The notes under the pieces: generated by a model
The model's database searches: none
Seen by the model: the letters and a program-made list of their open reading frames with translations, nothing else
Told to the model about the DNA's origin: nothing
From: JBECKR01 sp040235415
GTDB taxonomy: Bacteria > Acidobacteriota > Polarisedimenticolia > Polarisedimenticolales > Polarisedimenticolaceae
DNA: 11,940 nucleotides
Direction: 5' to 3'
Assembly: GCA_040235415.1 (NCBI GenBank)
Contig: JBECKR010000207.1
Coordinates: 1 to 11,940 of the forward strand
Position numbers and translations under genes: made by a program
Shown: positions 1-8,283 of the stretch, piece by piece
How the letters are laid out: every line of letters starts with the position of its first letter
Position numbering within the stretch: the first letter of the stretch is position 1

Positions 1-1
1 G

Positions 2-1099
2 GACCGCGCCGTGTGGTCGGCCGCCCTCCCGCCGGACGCGACGTTCGCGAGCCTCCAGCCGGGCGACGCCGCGGTGTTCCTGCGCGGCGCGGACGCCGCC
101 GGGTCTCCGATCCTGACCGCGATCGACCGCGAGACCGCGGCCGCGGTCTGGACCTGGCGTTCCGCGGAGCCCGCCGTCAGCAACGTCGTGGAGTCGGGCG
201 ACCGCGTGCTGCTCGGCACCCCGACGCGGGTCGTGGCGCTCGACGCGCGGAGCGGCCGCGAGGCCTGGTCGGCGAAGGTCACCGACACCGGCCGGATCTG
301 GCCGGTGCGACTGCGGCCGTTCGACGACCGCGTCGTGTTCCTCGGGGAGCTCGTGATCGCCGGGTTCGAGGCCCGGACCGGAAAGCCGCTGTACCGCCAC
401 GGGTTCTCGCCGGTCTCGAACGAGGCGAGCCTCGACGGGCTCGACGCTTCGATCCCGCGCTTCCGGGAGGAGGTCGAGGCGGCAAAGAAGCTCGGAAAAG
501 GCCTCGGCCTCGGCTCGTTCCACGGCGGCCAGGCGAGCCGCTACCAGGACCTCGCCGCGACCTACCGCGCACGGGCGTCGTCCTCCTTCAGCCGCGGGGA
601 CTACGGCGACGCCTGGGCGGCCGGCATGCAACGCGACTCCGCCCGGCGCATGGAGGAGTTCCATCGCACCCTGCAGCTCGTCAACCTCGCGACCGACGCC
701 GGCCTCGCGATCGGCGCGATGATACGGGCCGCCAACGTCAAGACCGCCGTCGAGCGCCAGGAGCTGTTCCGCTCCTCGATCCTGAAGGCGTACGTCGCGG
801 CCGAGTCGGAGGAGTACGCGTACCGCCCGTGCATCAAGTTCAAGGACGTCGGCGACAGCTTCACCGCCGTCGCCGTCGTCGATCTCGCGACCGGGAGGCG
901 CCGCGACGTCGTGGTCTCGCCGTCGTACCTGAGCTACGGGCTGTGGAACGTCGTCGACTTCGAGCGCGGCGTGCTGTACCACCACGGGCCCGGTCTCGAC
1001 CCGGGGTCGTACGCGTTCTCCGAGCCGCACGTCGTCTACCCCTACGGCAAGGTCCGGACGCTCGAGAGCCGCATCGTGGCGGTGCCGCTGCCGGAGTAG
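2..1099 (+). CDS. PQQ-like beta-propeller repeat protein, 5' end cut by window
   Basis: The reading frame is already open at the first bases (Asp-Arg-Ala before the GTG at 11), so this is probably the C-terminal part of a longer protein that ends in TAG at 1097-1099. Counting from the GTG codon, three PQQ/WD-type repeat motifs are visible: LTAIDRETAAAVWTW at about 35-49, VVALDARSGREAWSA at about 74-88 and VIAGFEARTGKPLYR at about 115-129. A further propeller-like strand, AVAVVDLATGRR, sits at about 286-297. Between them, residues about 145-265 are Ala/Glu/Arg-rich and look helical, so the propeller appears interrupted or joined to a helical domain. Proteins with such repeats (BamB-like and quinoprotein-like) usually act as periplasmic or surface binding scaffolds. 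Enzymatic PQQ use cannot be inferred here. The true start, any signal peptide and the number of blades are outside the window. Fold class is likely; function is unknown. Confidence 0.75.
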   Translation, partial: DRAVWSAALPPDATFASLQPGDAAVFLRGADAAGSPILTAIDRETAAAVWTWRSAEPAVSNVVESGDRVLLGTPTRVVALDARSGREAWSAKVTDTGRIWPVRLRPFDDRVVFLGELVIAGFEARTGKPLYRHGFSPVSNEASLDGLDASIPRFREEVEAAKKLGKGLGLGSFHGGQASRYQDLAATYRARASSSFSRGDYGDAWAAGMQRDSARRMEEFHRTLQLVNLATDAGLAIGAMIRAANVKTAVERQELFRSSILKAYVAAESEEYAYRPCIKFKDVGDSFTAVAVVDLATGRRRDVVVSPSYLSYGLWNVVDFERGVLYHHGPGLDPGSYAFSEPHVVYPYGKVRTLESRIVAVPLPE

Positions 1100-1199
1100 A
1101 GGACCGCTTCGATCCCTGATTCGTTCTCGCTTTCCCTGTTCGGCCGGCGCAATTCTCCACCAGGTCTGGCGTCCGGATTCTGGTCACAGGGGGATGGCG

Positions 1200-2684
1200 A
1201 TGCGAGGACTCTCTCGGATTCTGTCCGTTTCGCTGTTGGTCGGAGGGATCGGGGCGGTGCCGGCGCGGGCGGCGTGCGACGCGACGCCCCCCGATCTCGC
1301 CGACTTCTCGTTCGCGCCGTCGGCGCTCGACGTCACCGCGGCCCCGGGCCAGACGACCTGCACCGTGGCGGCGACCGACGACCTCGCCGGCGTGTCCGAG
1401 GTGACCTGCAGCTTCCGCTCGCCGACGTTCCTGCAGTCGCACTCGTGCACCGCGACCACGCCGGCGAGCGGGACGTCCCGCGACGGCACGTGGCGGTGCG
1501 CCGTGACGATCCCGCAGTACTCCGACGCCGGCACCTGGAAGGAGTCGGTGACGCTGACCGACGGCGTCGGCAACGCGCGCTCGGTGAGCGAGTTCGAGCT
1601 GCCCTTGCTCGGGTTCCCGACCGACCTGGCGGTGACGTCGGTGCCGGACCTCTCGCCCCCCGTGCTGACCGCGTTTTCGTTCGCGCCGTCGGCCGTCGAC
1701 GCGAGCGCGGCGGATCGCTCCGTCACCTGCTCCATGACGTTCACCGACTCGCCCGCCGGGGTCGCCCAGGCGACCTGCCAGTTCCAGTCGCCCGACGCGT
1801 TCCAGGTGCGGTCCTGCCCCGCGACCGCTCCCGCCTCGGGGACGCCGACCTCGGGGACGTGGCAGTGCACGGTGACGATCCCGCGCTACGCCGACGCCGG
1901 CACGTGGCAGGCGTACGTCCTCGCCGGCGACACGGTCGGGAACATGACGTTCCTCGATCCGACGACGCTCGCGGCGTCGGGGTTCCCGACCGATCTCGCC
2001 GTCACGGCGGTGCCCGAGGACGTCGTCGGACCGAGCCTCACGGGCTTCGACTTCGACCCCAAGACCCTCGACCTTTCCGGATCCGGCGCGGTCGTGACCT
2101 GCTCCATGGCGGTGACGGACGCGTTGTCCGGCGCGTGGTTCGCGGCCTGCGTGTTCACGAGCCCCTCGCAGCTGCAGTCGTTCGGCTGCGGGGCGCTCGA
2201 TTCCGTCTCCGGAACCCGCCAGAACGGCACGTTCCGGTGTGACGTCGCGATGCCGCAGTACGCCGAGGGCGGGATCTGGAAGGCGGCGGTGTCGATCCAG
2301 GATCTCGCCGGGAACTTCACGTCGCTCGCGGACACCGATCTCGCGACCGCCGGATTCCCGACCGACCTCGACGTCGCGTGCGGCGGGGCCGACACGCCGT
2401 TCCTGCGGTGGGACGACGGCACCACGCTCGCCTGGGACGCGATCGCCGGGGCGATCCGCTACGACGTGTACCGCGGCGCGCTGTCCGCGATTCCCGCGGA
2501 GTACGGCGCGTGCCAGAACTCCCGCGACCCCGACCCGACCGACACGACGTTCACCGAGACCGACGCGCCGTCGCCGGGGGAGGGCTATCAGTTCCTGGTC
2601 AGCGTCACGACCGCGGGCGGTGAGGGCCCGCTCGGGACCGCGACCGACGGCACGCCGCGCACCGTGACCTCGAGCTGCCCGTAG
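1200..2684 (+). CDS. Secreted protein with three four-cysteine Ig-like repeats and an Fn3-like C-terminus
   Basis: I chose the ATG at 1200 over the in-frame ATG at 1194 because AGGGGG (1188-1193) is then correctly spaced. The N-terminus is a clear signal peptide: Arg near the start, a hydrophobic core SVSLLVGGIGAV, and a likely cleavage after ARA or ARAA. A Cys follows, but the preceding residues do not make a lipobox. The mature protein has three tandem repeats of about 123 residues. Each opens with a PP/GPxLxxFxF-type strand and passes through SGTxxxGTWxC, IPQY and AGTW-like motifs. Each then has a D-x-x-GN turn and ends in GFPTDLxV. Every repeat carries four cysteines in equivalent places, suggesting two disulfides each. 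The last 90 residues contain TLAWDAIAGAIRYDVYRG, a typical Fn3-like strand pair that also occurs in the downstream protease. It is probably an extracellular or surface adhesive/structural protein. No catalytic motif was seen and the function is unknown. Confidence 0.85.
   Translation: MRGLSRILSVSLLVGGIGAVPARAACDATPPDLADFSFAPSALDVTAAPGQTTCTVAATDDLAGVSEVTCSFRSPTFLQSHSCTATTPASGTSRDGTWRCAVTIPQYSDAGTWKESVTLTDGVGNARSVSEFELPLLGFPTDLAVTSVPDLSPPVLTAFSFAPSAVDASAADRSVTCSMTFTDSPAGVAQATCQFQSPDAFQVRSCPATAPASGTPTSGTWQCTVTIPRYADAGTWQAYVLAGDTVGNMTFLDPTTLAASGFPTDLAVTAVPEDVVGPSLTGFDFDPKTLDLSGSGAVVTCSMAVTDALSGAWFAACVFTSPSQLQSFGCGALDSVSGTRQNGTFRCDVAMPQYAEGGIWKAAVSIQDLAGNFTSLADTDLATAGFPTDLDVACGGADTPFLRWDDGTTLAWDAIAGAIRYDVYRGALSAIPAEYGACQNSRDPDPTDTTFTETDAPSPGEGYQFLVSVTTAGGEGPLGTATDGTPRTVTSSCP
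1287..2387 (+). repeat. Three tandem coding repeats of about 370 bp
   Basis: Units begin near 1287, 1656 and 2028, giving periods of 369 and 372 bp. The best landmark is the GFPTDL coding block that starts at 1611, 1980 and 2352. The units are diverged at DNA level but keep the reading frame, the four cysteines and the GTW/IPQY/GFPTDL signatures, so they look like old intragenic duplications rather than recent slippage. Confidence 0.85.
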
Positions 2685-2734
2685 GATCCTCCCGGATCGG
2701 GCTTGCCGACTCGACCGGATCGGTGGACATTCTG

Positions 2735-2759
2735 CGGTCGGCCCTCCGGGCCGAGACCG
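2735..2759 (+). other. Hairpin between repeat protein and metalloprotease genes
   Basis: CGGTCGGCCC (2735-2744) can pair with GGGCC (2748-2752) and GACCG (2755-2759) across a 3-base loop, leaving a two-base GA bulge on the right arm. It lies 51 bases after the stop of the repeat protein and 28 bases before the protease ATG. There is no following T-tract, so it could be a leader structure of the protease mRNA, a weak terminator, or chance in GC-rich DNA. Confidence 0.35.
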
Positions 2760-2787
2760 ACTCCGTGCGCATCGAGGGGGGGATCCC

Positions 2788-5700
2788 ATGCCGCACCGCC
2801 ACGCCGCCGTCCGCGCGCTCGTCGTCGCGACGCTCGCGCTCGTCGCCGGGCCCGTCCTGGCCTACCGTGCCGACCGGCCCGCGAGCCGGTTCGACGCCAA
2901 GGTCCGGCTCGACCCGGGCTCGGGCATCGGGCTCGTCGGGGAGACCCCCGACGAGCTGCCCGGGTTCGAGGCCGAGAAGGCCGGCTGGGCGGCGTTTTGC
3001 GCCGAGCACGGCGACGGCTGGCGGGTGCACGTCGACCGCCGCTCGGGGGCGCCGCTGCTCGTCGACGGGCCGGGGCTGCGGTGGTACGACGACGCGGCCG
3101 GCCCGCCGGCAGTCGCGGACCTCGAGGCCGCGGCGCGCGCGTTCCTCACCGGCGGCGCGGCGCTGTTCAAGATCGACCCCGCGCAGCTCGTGCTGGTGCC
3201 GCAAGCGTCCGGTGCGATCGACCGCCACCACGCCGAGCTGCTGTTCGAGCGCCGCGTCGACGGCATCCCGGTCGAGGGCGAGCGCGTCCGCTTCTTCCTG
3301 AGCCACGGCAACCTGGTGGCGTTCGGGGCGGACCGCTGGGGGCGGCTGGCGCACGCGCCGCGGGCGCTCCTCGGGGTGGACGACGCCCGCCGGATCCTGC
3401 ACGCCTACATGGAGATCGATCCGCTCCAAGCGGTGGTCGAGCTCGAGCCGGGGACGACCGTGCTCGTGCCGGCGGCGGCGGCCGGCACCGACCGCGCCGC
3501 CTACCGCGGCGCTCCGGGCGAGGGCATGCGGTTCCACCTCGCCTACCGCTTCGTGCTCGAGGTCGCGGGGGAGCCCGGCCGCTGGGTCGGCAAGGTCGAC
3601 GCCGTGACCGGCGAGGTCCTCGCGCTGTACGACGCGATGCGCTACGCCCAGGCCCGCGGCGGGATCTACCCGCGGTCGAGCGACGGGGCGGGGGACGACG
3701 GGCTGGAGCAGCCCGACTTCCCGATGCCGTACGCCGACGTCGCGATCGGCGCGACGCCGGGAACGGCGAACGACATGGGCGTGTTCGCGTGCACCGGCGC
3801 CGGCGCGACCGCGACGACGACCCTCGCCGGGCCCTACGCCCGGATCGCCGACGCGTGCGGCGCGGTCTCGGAGTCCACGACCTGCGACTCGGACATCGAC
3901 CTCGGCACCGGCCCCGAGGGCCAGACGAACTGCGCCGTGCCGCCGGGAGGCTCGCCCGGCGACACCCACCCCGCGCGCTCCGCGTACTACCAGGTGACCC
4001 GGCTCAACGAGCGCGTGCGGCACTGGCTGCCGGGGAACTCGTGGCTCCAAGGCCAGGTCGAGATCGACACCAACGTCAACGCGACCTGCAACGCGTCCTG
4101 GGGCGGGACGCTCAACATGTACCGCAACGGCAACGGCTGCGCGAACACCGCGGAGCTCGCCGGCGTCCTGACGCACGAGTGGGGCCACGGCCTCGACCAG
4201 AACGACGGCGGCGGCTACGACGACCCGACCGAGGGGTACGCCGACGTCGTCGCGCTGTTCGCGACGCACCTGTCGTGCGGCGGGCGCGGCTTCGACCTCT
4301 CGGGCGGCAACTGCGGCGGCTACGGCGACACCTGCCTGAACTGCACCGGGGTGCGCGACGACGACTGGGACCAGCGCCAGGCGCACACGCCCGCGACGCC
4401 CTCGGGGTTCGCCGCGACGTACTGCGGCTCGGGCGACGGGCCGTGCGGCAAGGAGCAGCACTGCGAGGGGTACATCGTCGGCGAGACGATGTGGGACCTC
4501 GCGGTCCGGGACCTCCCGGCCGCGGGGCTCGACCCGACGACCTCCTGGCAGCTCGCGGAGAAGCTGTTCTTCAAGTCGCGGCAGGGCTCGGGCGGCAACG
4601 CCTACAACTGCGCGCTGCCGAGCTCGGACGGCTGCAACGCCGGGTCGTGGTTCAACGACCTGCGCGCGGTCGACGACGACGACGGCGACCTCGCGAACGG
4701 CACGCCGCACGCGGCCGCGATCTTCGCCGCGTTCGCGCGCCACGACATCGCCTGCGGGGCGGCCTCGGACCCGTCGAACCAGAGCACCTCGACCTGCCCC
4801 GCGCTCGCGAGCCCGGCGGTCGTCGCGACCCCCGGAGCGAACGCCGTCACGCTGTCGTGGGACCCGGTGCCGGACGCCGCGAGCTACGTCGTGCTGCGCA
4901 ACGACCTCGGCTGCGGCTACCCGTTCAACGTCGTCGCGACGGTCGCGGCCCCCGCGACCTCGTGGGTCGACGACGGCCTCCCGAACGGCTTCGGCCTGCA
5001 CTACGCCGTCCAGGCGCAGGGCGCGAACGGCGCGTGCGAGAGCGCGGTGTCGACCTGCCTCGACGAGACCGCGTTGCCGCATCGCGGCGAGCTGATCCTC
5101 GACCGCGGGCGGTACGCCTGCTCGGACACGATCGACATCAAGCTCCGCGACCTCGACGTCGACGCCGATTCCGGCGTCGTCGAGACCGTCGCGGTCACGG
5201 TCAGCTCCACGAGCGAGACCACGCCCGAGACGGTGACGCTGACCGAGACCGGCCCCGCGACCGCGCAGTTCACCGGCTCGATCGCGACCTCGCCCGGCGC
5301 GGTCGTGAGCGGCGACGGCGTGCTCCAAGTCGCCGACGGCGACGTCGTGACCGTGACGTACCACGACGCCGACGACGGCACCGGGTCCACGGCGATCGTG
5401 CTCGCGGACACCGCCGCGGACTGCGCCGGCCCCGCGATCTCGAACGTCCGCGTCGCGTCGATCGCGGACGACTCCGCGACGGTGCAGTGGGACACCACCG
5501 AGGCGGCGTCGAGCCGCGTCGACTGGGGCACGACGCCCGTGCTCGGCAGCGTCGCGTCCGACGCGACCCTCGCCACCGCGCACGCGATCTCCCTGCGTCC
5601 GCTCGCGGAGTGCGGCCGGATCTACTTCCGCGTGACGTCGACCGACGCCGAAGGGAACGCCGCGAGCGCGGACGTCGCGGGCTCCCCGCTCGCGTTCAAC

Positions 5701-6852
5701 GCCGGGATCATCCGGGGCCTCTACAAGGACGCGTTCGAGGCGTCGAGCGGCTGGACCCTGGAGGGCGAGTGGCAGATCCAGGCCCCGCAGGGGCTGGGGC
5801 AGACCGACCCGGGCGCGGCGTTCGAGGGCACGCAGGTGCTCGGGCAGGACCTCTCGGGGCTCGGCGCGCATCCCGGGAACTACGAGCCGTCGACGACCCA
5901 GCGCGCGATCAGCCCGGTCATCGACGCCTCGAGCCTCGCCGGGGGCGAGCTGCTGTTCCGCAGGTGGCTCAACGTCGGCGGTTTCACCAGCGCGATCTCG
6001 TCGGTCGAGGTCAAGAAGAACGGCCAGTGGAACACGGTGTGGACGACCTCGCAGTTCTCGGGGGCGAGCGACTCCTCCTGGAGCTTGCGCTCGATCGACA
6101 TCTCGCAATACGCCGACGGCAACGCCCAGATGCAGATCGCGTTCAAGCAGACCGGCGGCAGCAACGGGAGCTTCGTGCGCGGCGGCTGGAACGTCGACCG
6201 TCTGGTGGTCAAGAGCTCGAGCGAGCCCGACTTCACGAGCTGCGGCGGCTGCGGCGCCGAGCCGTCGTTCGCGGGCGCGACCGCGGCGAGCGACCTCGAC
6301 GCCTGCGCCGACGGCGGGGTCGAGGTCCGCTGGGAGCCGGCGGCCGCGTGGGGCACCGGCTCCGGAGGGACGTACTCGGTCTACCGCGACACCGACCCCG
6401 CGTTCGCGCCGTCGCCGTCGAACCGCATCGCGACCGGCGTGACGGGGACGGCGTGGACCGACGCCGGGGCGCCGAACGGCGTCGCGCTGTACTACGTCGT
6501 CCGCGCCGAGAACGACGAGACGTGCTCGACCGGCCCGGCGAACGGCGGCGTTGAGGAGACCAACACCGTGCGCGTGTCGGCGCGCGACGACCTCTCGCAG
6601 CCCGCGCCCGGCGACGTCGGCGGGACGCTGCTCGGCGCCGACGTCAACGACGCCCACGTCAGGCTCGAGTGGACCGCGGCGCCGAACGCGGCGCGCTACC
6701 GCGTGTACCGCGCCGACGCCCCCGCCGGGCCGTTCGCGCTCCTCGCGGAGGTCGACGGCACGGTCTTCGAGGACGTCGACGAGGCAGCCGATCCGGCGCC
6801 GCGGTTCTACGTCGTCAAGGCGGTCGACGCCTGCGGCAACGAGGGACCCTGA
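2788..6852 (+). CDS. Secreted multidomain zinc metalloprotease (gluzincin, M36/thermolysin-like)
   Basis: ATG 2788 follows a GAGGGGGG ribosome site (about 2774-2781) and begins a signal peptide that likely ends at VLA, residue 25. Residues about 110-185 resemble an FTP-type propeptide and about 250-283 a PepSY-like segment (KVDAVTGEVLALYDA). Such regions inhibit the zymogen in the fungalysin/thermolysin families. The catalytic region spans about 290-660. It holds the zinc motif H463-E-W-G-H467 and TE482GYAD486, which aligns with the NEAISD motif of thermolysin and gives Glu482 as third ligand. Many cysteines (about 500-560) suggest disulfides. The C-terminal half is a chain of beta-sandwich modules: Fn3-like (about 672-765), an Ig-like/C2-like module (about 770-880), a second Fn3-like module (about 882-968), a MAM/lectin-like jelly roll (about 975-1150) and two more Fn3-like modules to the end. 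These probably bind surface or substrate polymers. The stop lies 6 bases from the convergent oxidoreductase. The enzyme class is firm; the substrate is unknown. Confidence 0.9.
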   Translation: MPHRHAAVRALVVATLALVAGPVLAYRADRPASRFDAKVRLDPGSGIGLVGETPDELPGFEAEKAGWAAFCAEHGDGWRVHVDRRSGAPLLVDGPGLRWYDDAAGPPAVADLEAAARAFLTGGAALFKIDPAQLVLVPQASGAIDRHHAELLFERRVDGIPVEGERVRFFLSHGNLVAFGADRWGRLAHAPRALLGVDDARRILHAYMEIDPLQAVVELEPGTTVLVPAAAAGTDRAAYRGAPGEGMRFHLAYRFVLEVAGEPGRWVGKVDAVTGEVLALYDAMRYAQARGGIYPRSSDGAGDDGLEQPDFPMPYADVAIGATPGTANDMGVFACTGAGATATTTLAGPYARIADACGAVSESTTCDSDIDLGTGPEGQTNCAVPPGGSPGDTHPARSAYYQVTRLNERVRHWLPGNSWLQGQVEIDTNVNATCNASWGGTLNMYRNGNGCANTAELAGVLTHEWGHGLDQNDGGGYDDPTEGYADVVALFATHLSCGGRGFDLSGGNCGGYGDTCLNCTGVRDDDWDQRQAHTPATPSGFAATYCGSGDGPCGKEQHCEGYIVGETMWDLAVRDLPAAGLDPTTSWQLAEKLFFKSRQGSGGNAYNCALPSSDGCNAGSWFNDLRAVDDDDGDLANGTPHAAAIFAAFARHDIACGAASDPSNQSTSTCPALASPAVVATPGANAVTLSWDPVPDAASYVVLRNDLGCGYPFNVVATVAAPATSWVDDGLPNGFGLHYAVQAQGANGACESAVSTCLDETALPHRGELILDRGRYACSDTIDIKLRDLDVDADSGVVETVAVTVSSTSETTPETVTLTETGPATAQFTGSIATSPGAVVSGDGVLQVADGDVVTVTYHDADDGTGSTAIVLADTAADCAGPAISNVRVASIADDSATVQWDTTEAASSRVDWGTTPVLGSVASDATLATAHAISLRPLAECGRIYFRVTSTDAEGNAASADVAGSPLAFNAGIIRGLYKDAFEASSGWTLEGEWQIQAPQGLGQTDPGAAFEGTQVLGQDLSGLGAHPGNYEPSTTQRAISPVIDASSLAGGELLFRRWLNVGGFTSAISSVEVKKNGQWNTVWTTSQFSGASDSSWSLRSIDISQYADGNAQMQIAFKQTGGSNGSFVRGGWNVDRLVVKSSSEPDFTSCGGCGAEPSFAGATAASDLDACADGGVEVRWEPAAAWGTGSGGTYSVYRDTDPAFAPSPSNRIATGVTGTAWTDAGAPNGVALYYVVRAENDETCSTGPANGGVEETNTVRVSARDDLSQPAPGDVGGTLLGADVNDAHVRLEWTAAPNAARYRVYRADAPAGPFALLAEVDGTVFEDVDEAADPAPRFYVVKAVDACGNEGP

Positions 6853-6858
6853 GGCGGC

Positions 6859-8283
6859 TCACGCCGGGACGACGTTCTGATTCATCCGGAACAGGTTCCC
6901 GGGGTCGTACTTCGACTTGATCCGCGCGAGGCGCGCCCAGTTCGCTCCGTACGCTCCGGTGCGGACGCGCTGCCCTTCGTCCTCGGGCATGAAGTTGACG
7001 TACACCCCGCCGGTCGCGTGCGGCGCCATGGCGTCGAACAGCTCGCGCGCCCACGCGATGCAGGTCGCGTCGTCCGCGGGATCGGTCCAGCGCGTGTGGA
7101 CGTTCATCACGAACTCGGCGTCGCGGTGCGGGTACGCGGTGGCGTCGACCGGCTTGCGGTTGATCGCTCCGCCGAGCTGCCCGAAGAACACCTCGCAGTG
7201 CGGGGACGGCAGGCGTCCGGCGAACTCGACCGCGATGTCGAGCACCTCGTCGCCGAGCGCCTTGAAGTCGTGCGACTTCCAGTAGTTCCGGACTCCCGGG
7301 GTGAGCAGCGGGTCGAACGCGGCCTGCCATCCGACGAACGGAAGCGGGCCGACCGCGTCGGCGATCGGCGTCCCGATCGCGCGCAGCGGCGCGGCGTCGC
7401 GCTCCGCCTGCGCGAGGTCGCCGGTGTGGCACATCGCGAGGACCACGACCTCCTTGCCGTGGACCTCGGCCGGCAGGAACGGCAGCGGCGGCGCCTGGCG
7501 CATCACGACCCAGCACGCGAGCTCGTCCGGCGCCTGCGCGGCGCGGTCGCGGTAGGCCCGCAGCACGTCTCGCGCGTTCGCGTAGGGGTGCACCACGAGG
7601 CCGGCCAGGACCTCGGGCCCGACGCGGTGCAGCCCGAACTCGAACGAGGTCACGACGCCGAAGTTGCCGCCTCCGCCGCGGATCGCCCAGAACAGGTCGG
7701 GGTGGTCCTCGGCGCTGGCGCGCAGCAGCTCCCCCGCCGCGGTCACGACGTCGGCGGACAGCAGGTTGTCGACCGTCAGGCCGTACTTTCGGCTCAGCCA
7801 CCCGAACCCGCCGCCCAGAGTCAGGCCCGCGACGCCGGTCGTGGAGTTGATCCCGGTCGGCACGGCGAGCCCGAACGCCTGGGTCTCGCGGTCGAGGTCG
7901 CCGAGCGCCGCGCCCGGCTCGACGCGCACGGTCCTGGACTCGGGCTCGACCCGCACCGAGCGCATCGCGGAGAGGTCGAGCATCAGGCCGCCGTCGCACA
8001 CCGCGTTGCCGGCGATGTTGTGCCCGCCCCCGCGGACCGAGAGCAGCAGCCCGTGCTCGTTCGCGAGACGCACCGCCTGCATCACGTCCGCCGTCCCCGC
8101 GGCGCGCACGACCGCCGCCGGACGGCGGTCGATCATCGCGTTCCACAGCGCCCGGGCCTCGTCGTAGCCCGGCTCGCCGGGGAGGCACAGCGAGCCGCGC
8201 AGCGCGGCGCGCAGCCCGTCGAGCGCCTCGGCCGAGATCTCCGCGAACCCTCCGTCCCCCTTCTTGCACTTCAAGCTCTTCAT
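6859..8283 (-). CDS. FAD-linked oxidoreductase, berberine-bridge (BBE)-like
   Basis: This is a 474-residue flavoprotein of the PCMH/FAD_binding_4 plus BBE family. I chose the ATG at 8283 because GGAGGG lies 6 bases upstream; a TTG one codon earlier is too close to it. The N-terminal half has the FAD-binding signatures RGGGHN (84-89, with His88 the expected covalent 8-alpha-histidyl-FAD site), GVAGLTLGGGFGWLSRKYGL (150-169) and GGGGNFGVVTSFEF. The C-terminus ends with the BBE motif YDPGNLFRMNQN (459-470). In bicovalent members a cysteine precedes the GGG loop by 11 residues; here that position is Asn146 within NSTT, so only the histidyl bond is expected. Family members oxidise alcohols, sugars or alkaloid-like C-N/C-C positions with O2. 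The substrate cannot be read from sequence. There is no signal peptide, unlike its neighbours. It has no co-oriented partner and its 3' end meets the protease gene head-on. Confidence 0.93.
   Translation of the reverse strand: MKSLKCKKGDGGFAEISAEALDGLRAALRGSLCLPGEPGYDEARALWNAMIDRRPAAVVRAAGTADVMQAVRLANEHGLLLSVRGGGHNIAGNAVCDGGLMLDLSAMRSVRVEPESRTVRVEPGAALGDLDRETQAFGLAVPTGINSTTGVAGLTLGGGFGWLSRKYGLTVDNLLSADVVTAAGELLRASAEDHPDLFWAIRGGGGNFGVVTSFEFGLHRVGPEVLAGLVVHPYANARDVLRAYRDRAAQAPDELACWVVMRQAPPLPFLPAEVHGKEVVVLAMCHTGDLAQAERDAAPLRAIGTPIADAVGPLPFVGWQAAFDPLLTPGVRNYWKSHDFKALGDEVLDIAVEFAGRLPSPHCEVFFGQLGGAINRKPVDATAYPHRDAEFVMNVHTRWTDPADDATCIAWARELFDAMAPHATGGVYVNFMPEDEGQRVRTGAYGANWARLARIKSKYDPGNLFRMNQNVVPA

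Noticed and set aside
1100..1199. Promoter or terminator between the propeller gene and the repeat protein
   Set aside because: Only short, imperfect matches (ACCAG/CTGGT, CCAGGTCTGG) were seen and no credible -35/-10 pair was found.
2703..6554. Long plus-strand open frame overlapping the protease in another frame
   Set aside because: The product is almost entirely Arg, Gly, Pro and Ala without domains or a ribosome site, so it is a frame shadow of the protease gene.
2605..6657. Long open frame of about 1350 codons on the minus strand opposite the protease
   Set aside because: It is Arg/Val/Gly-rich low-complexity translation, has no recognisable domain, and lies antisense to a gene with a full set of protease motifs. 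It is a side effect of high GC third positions.
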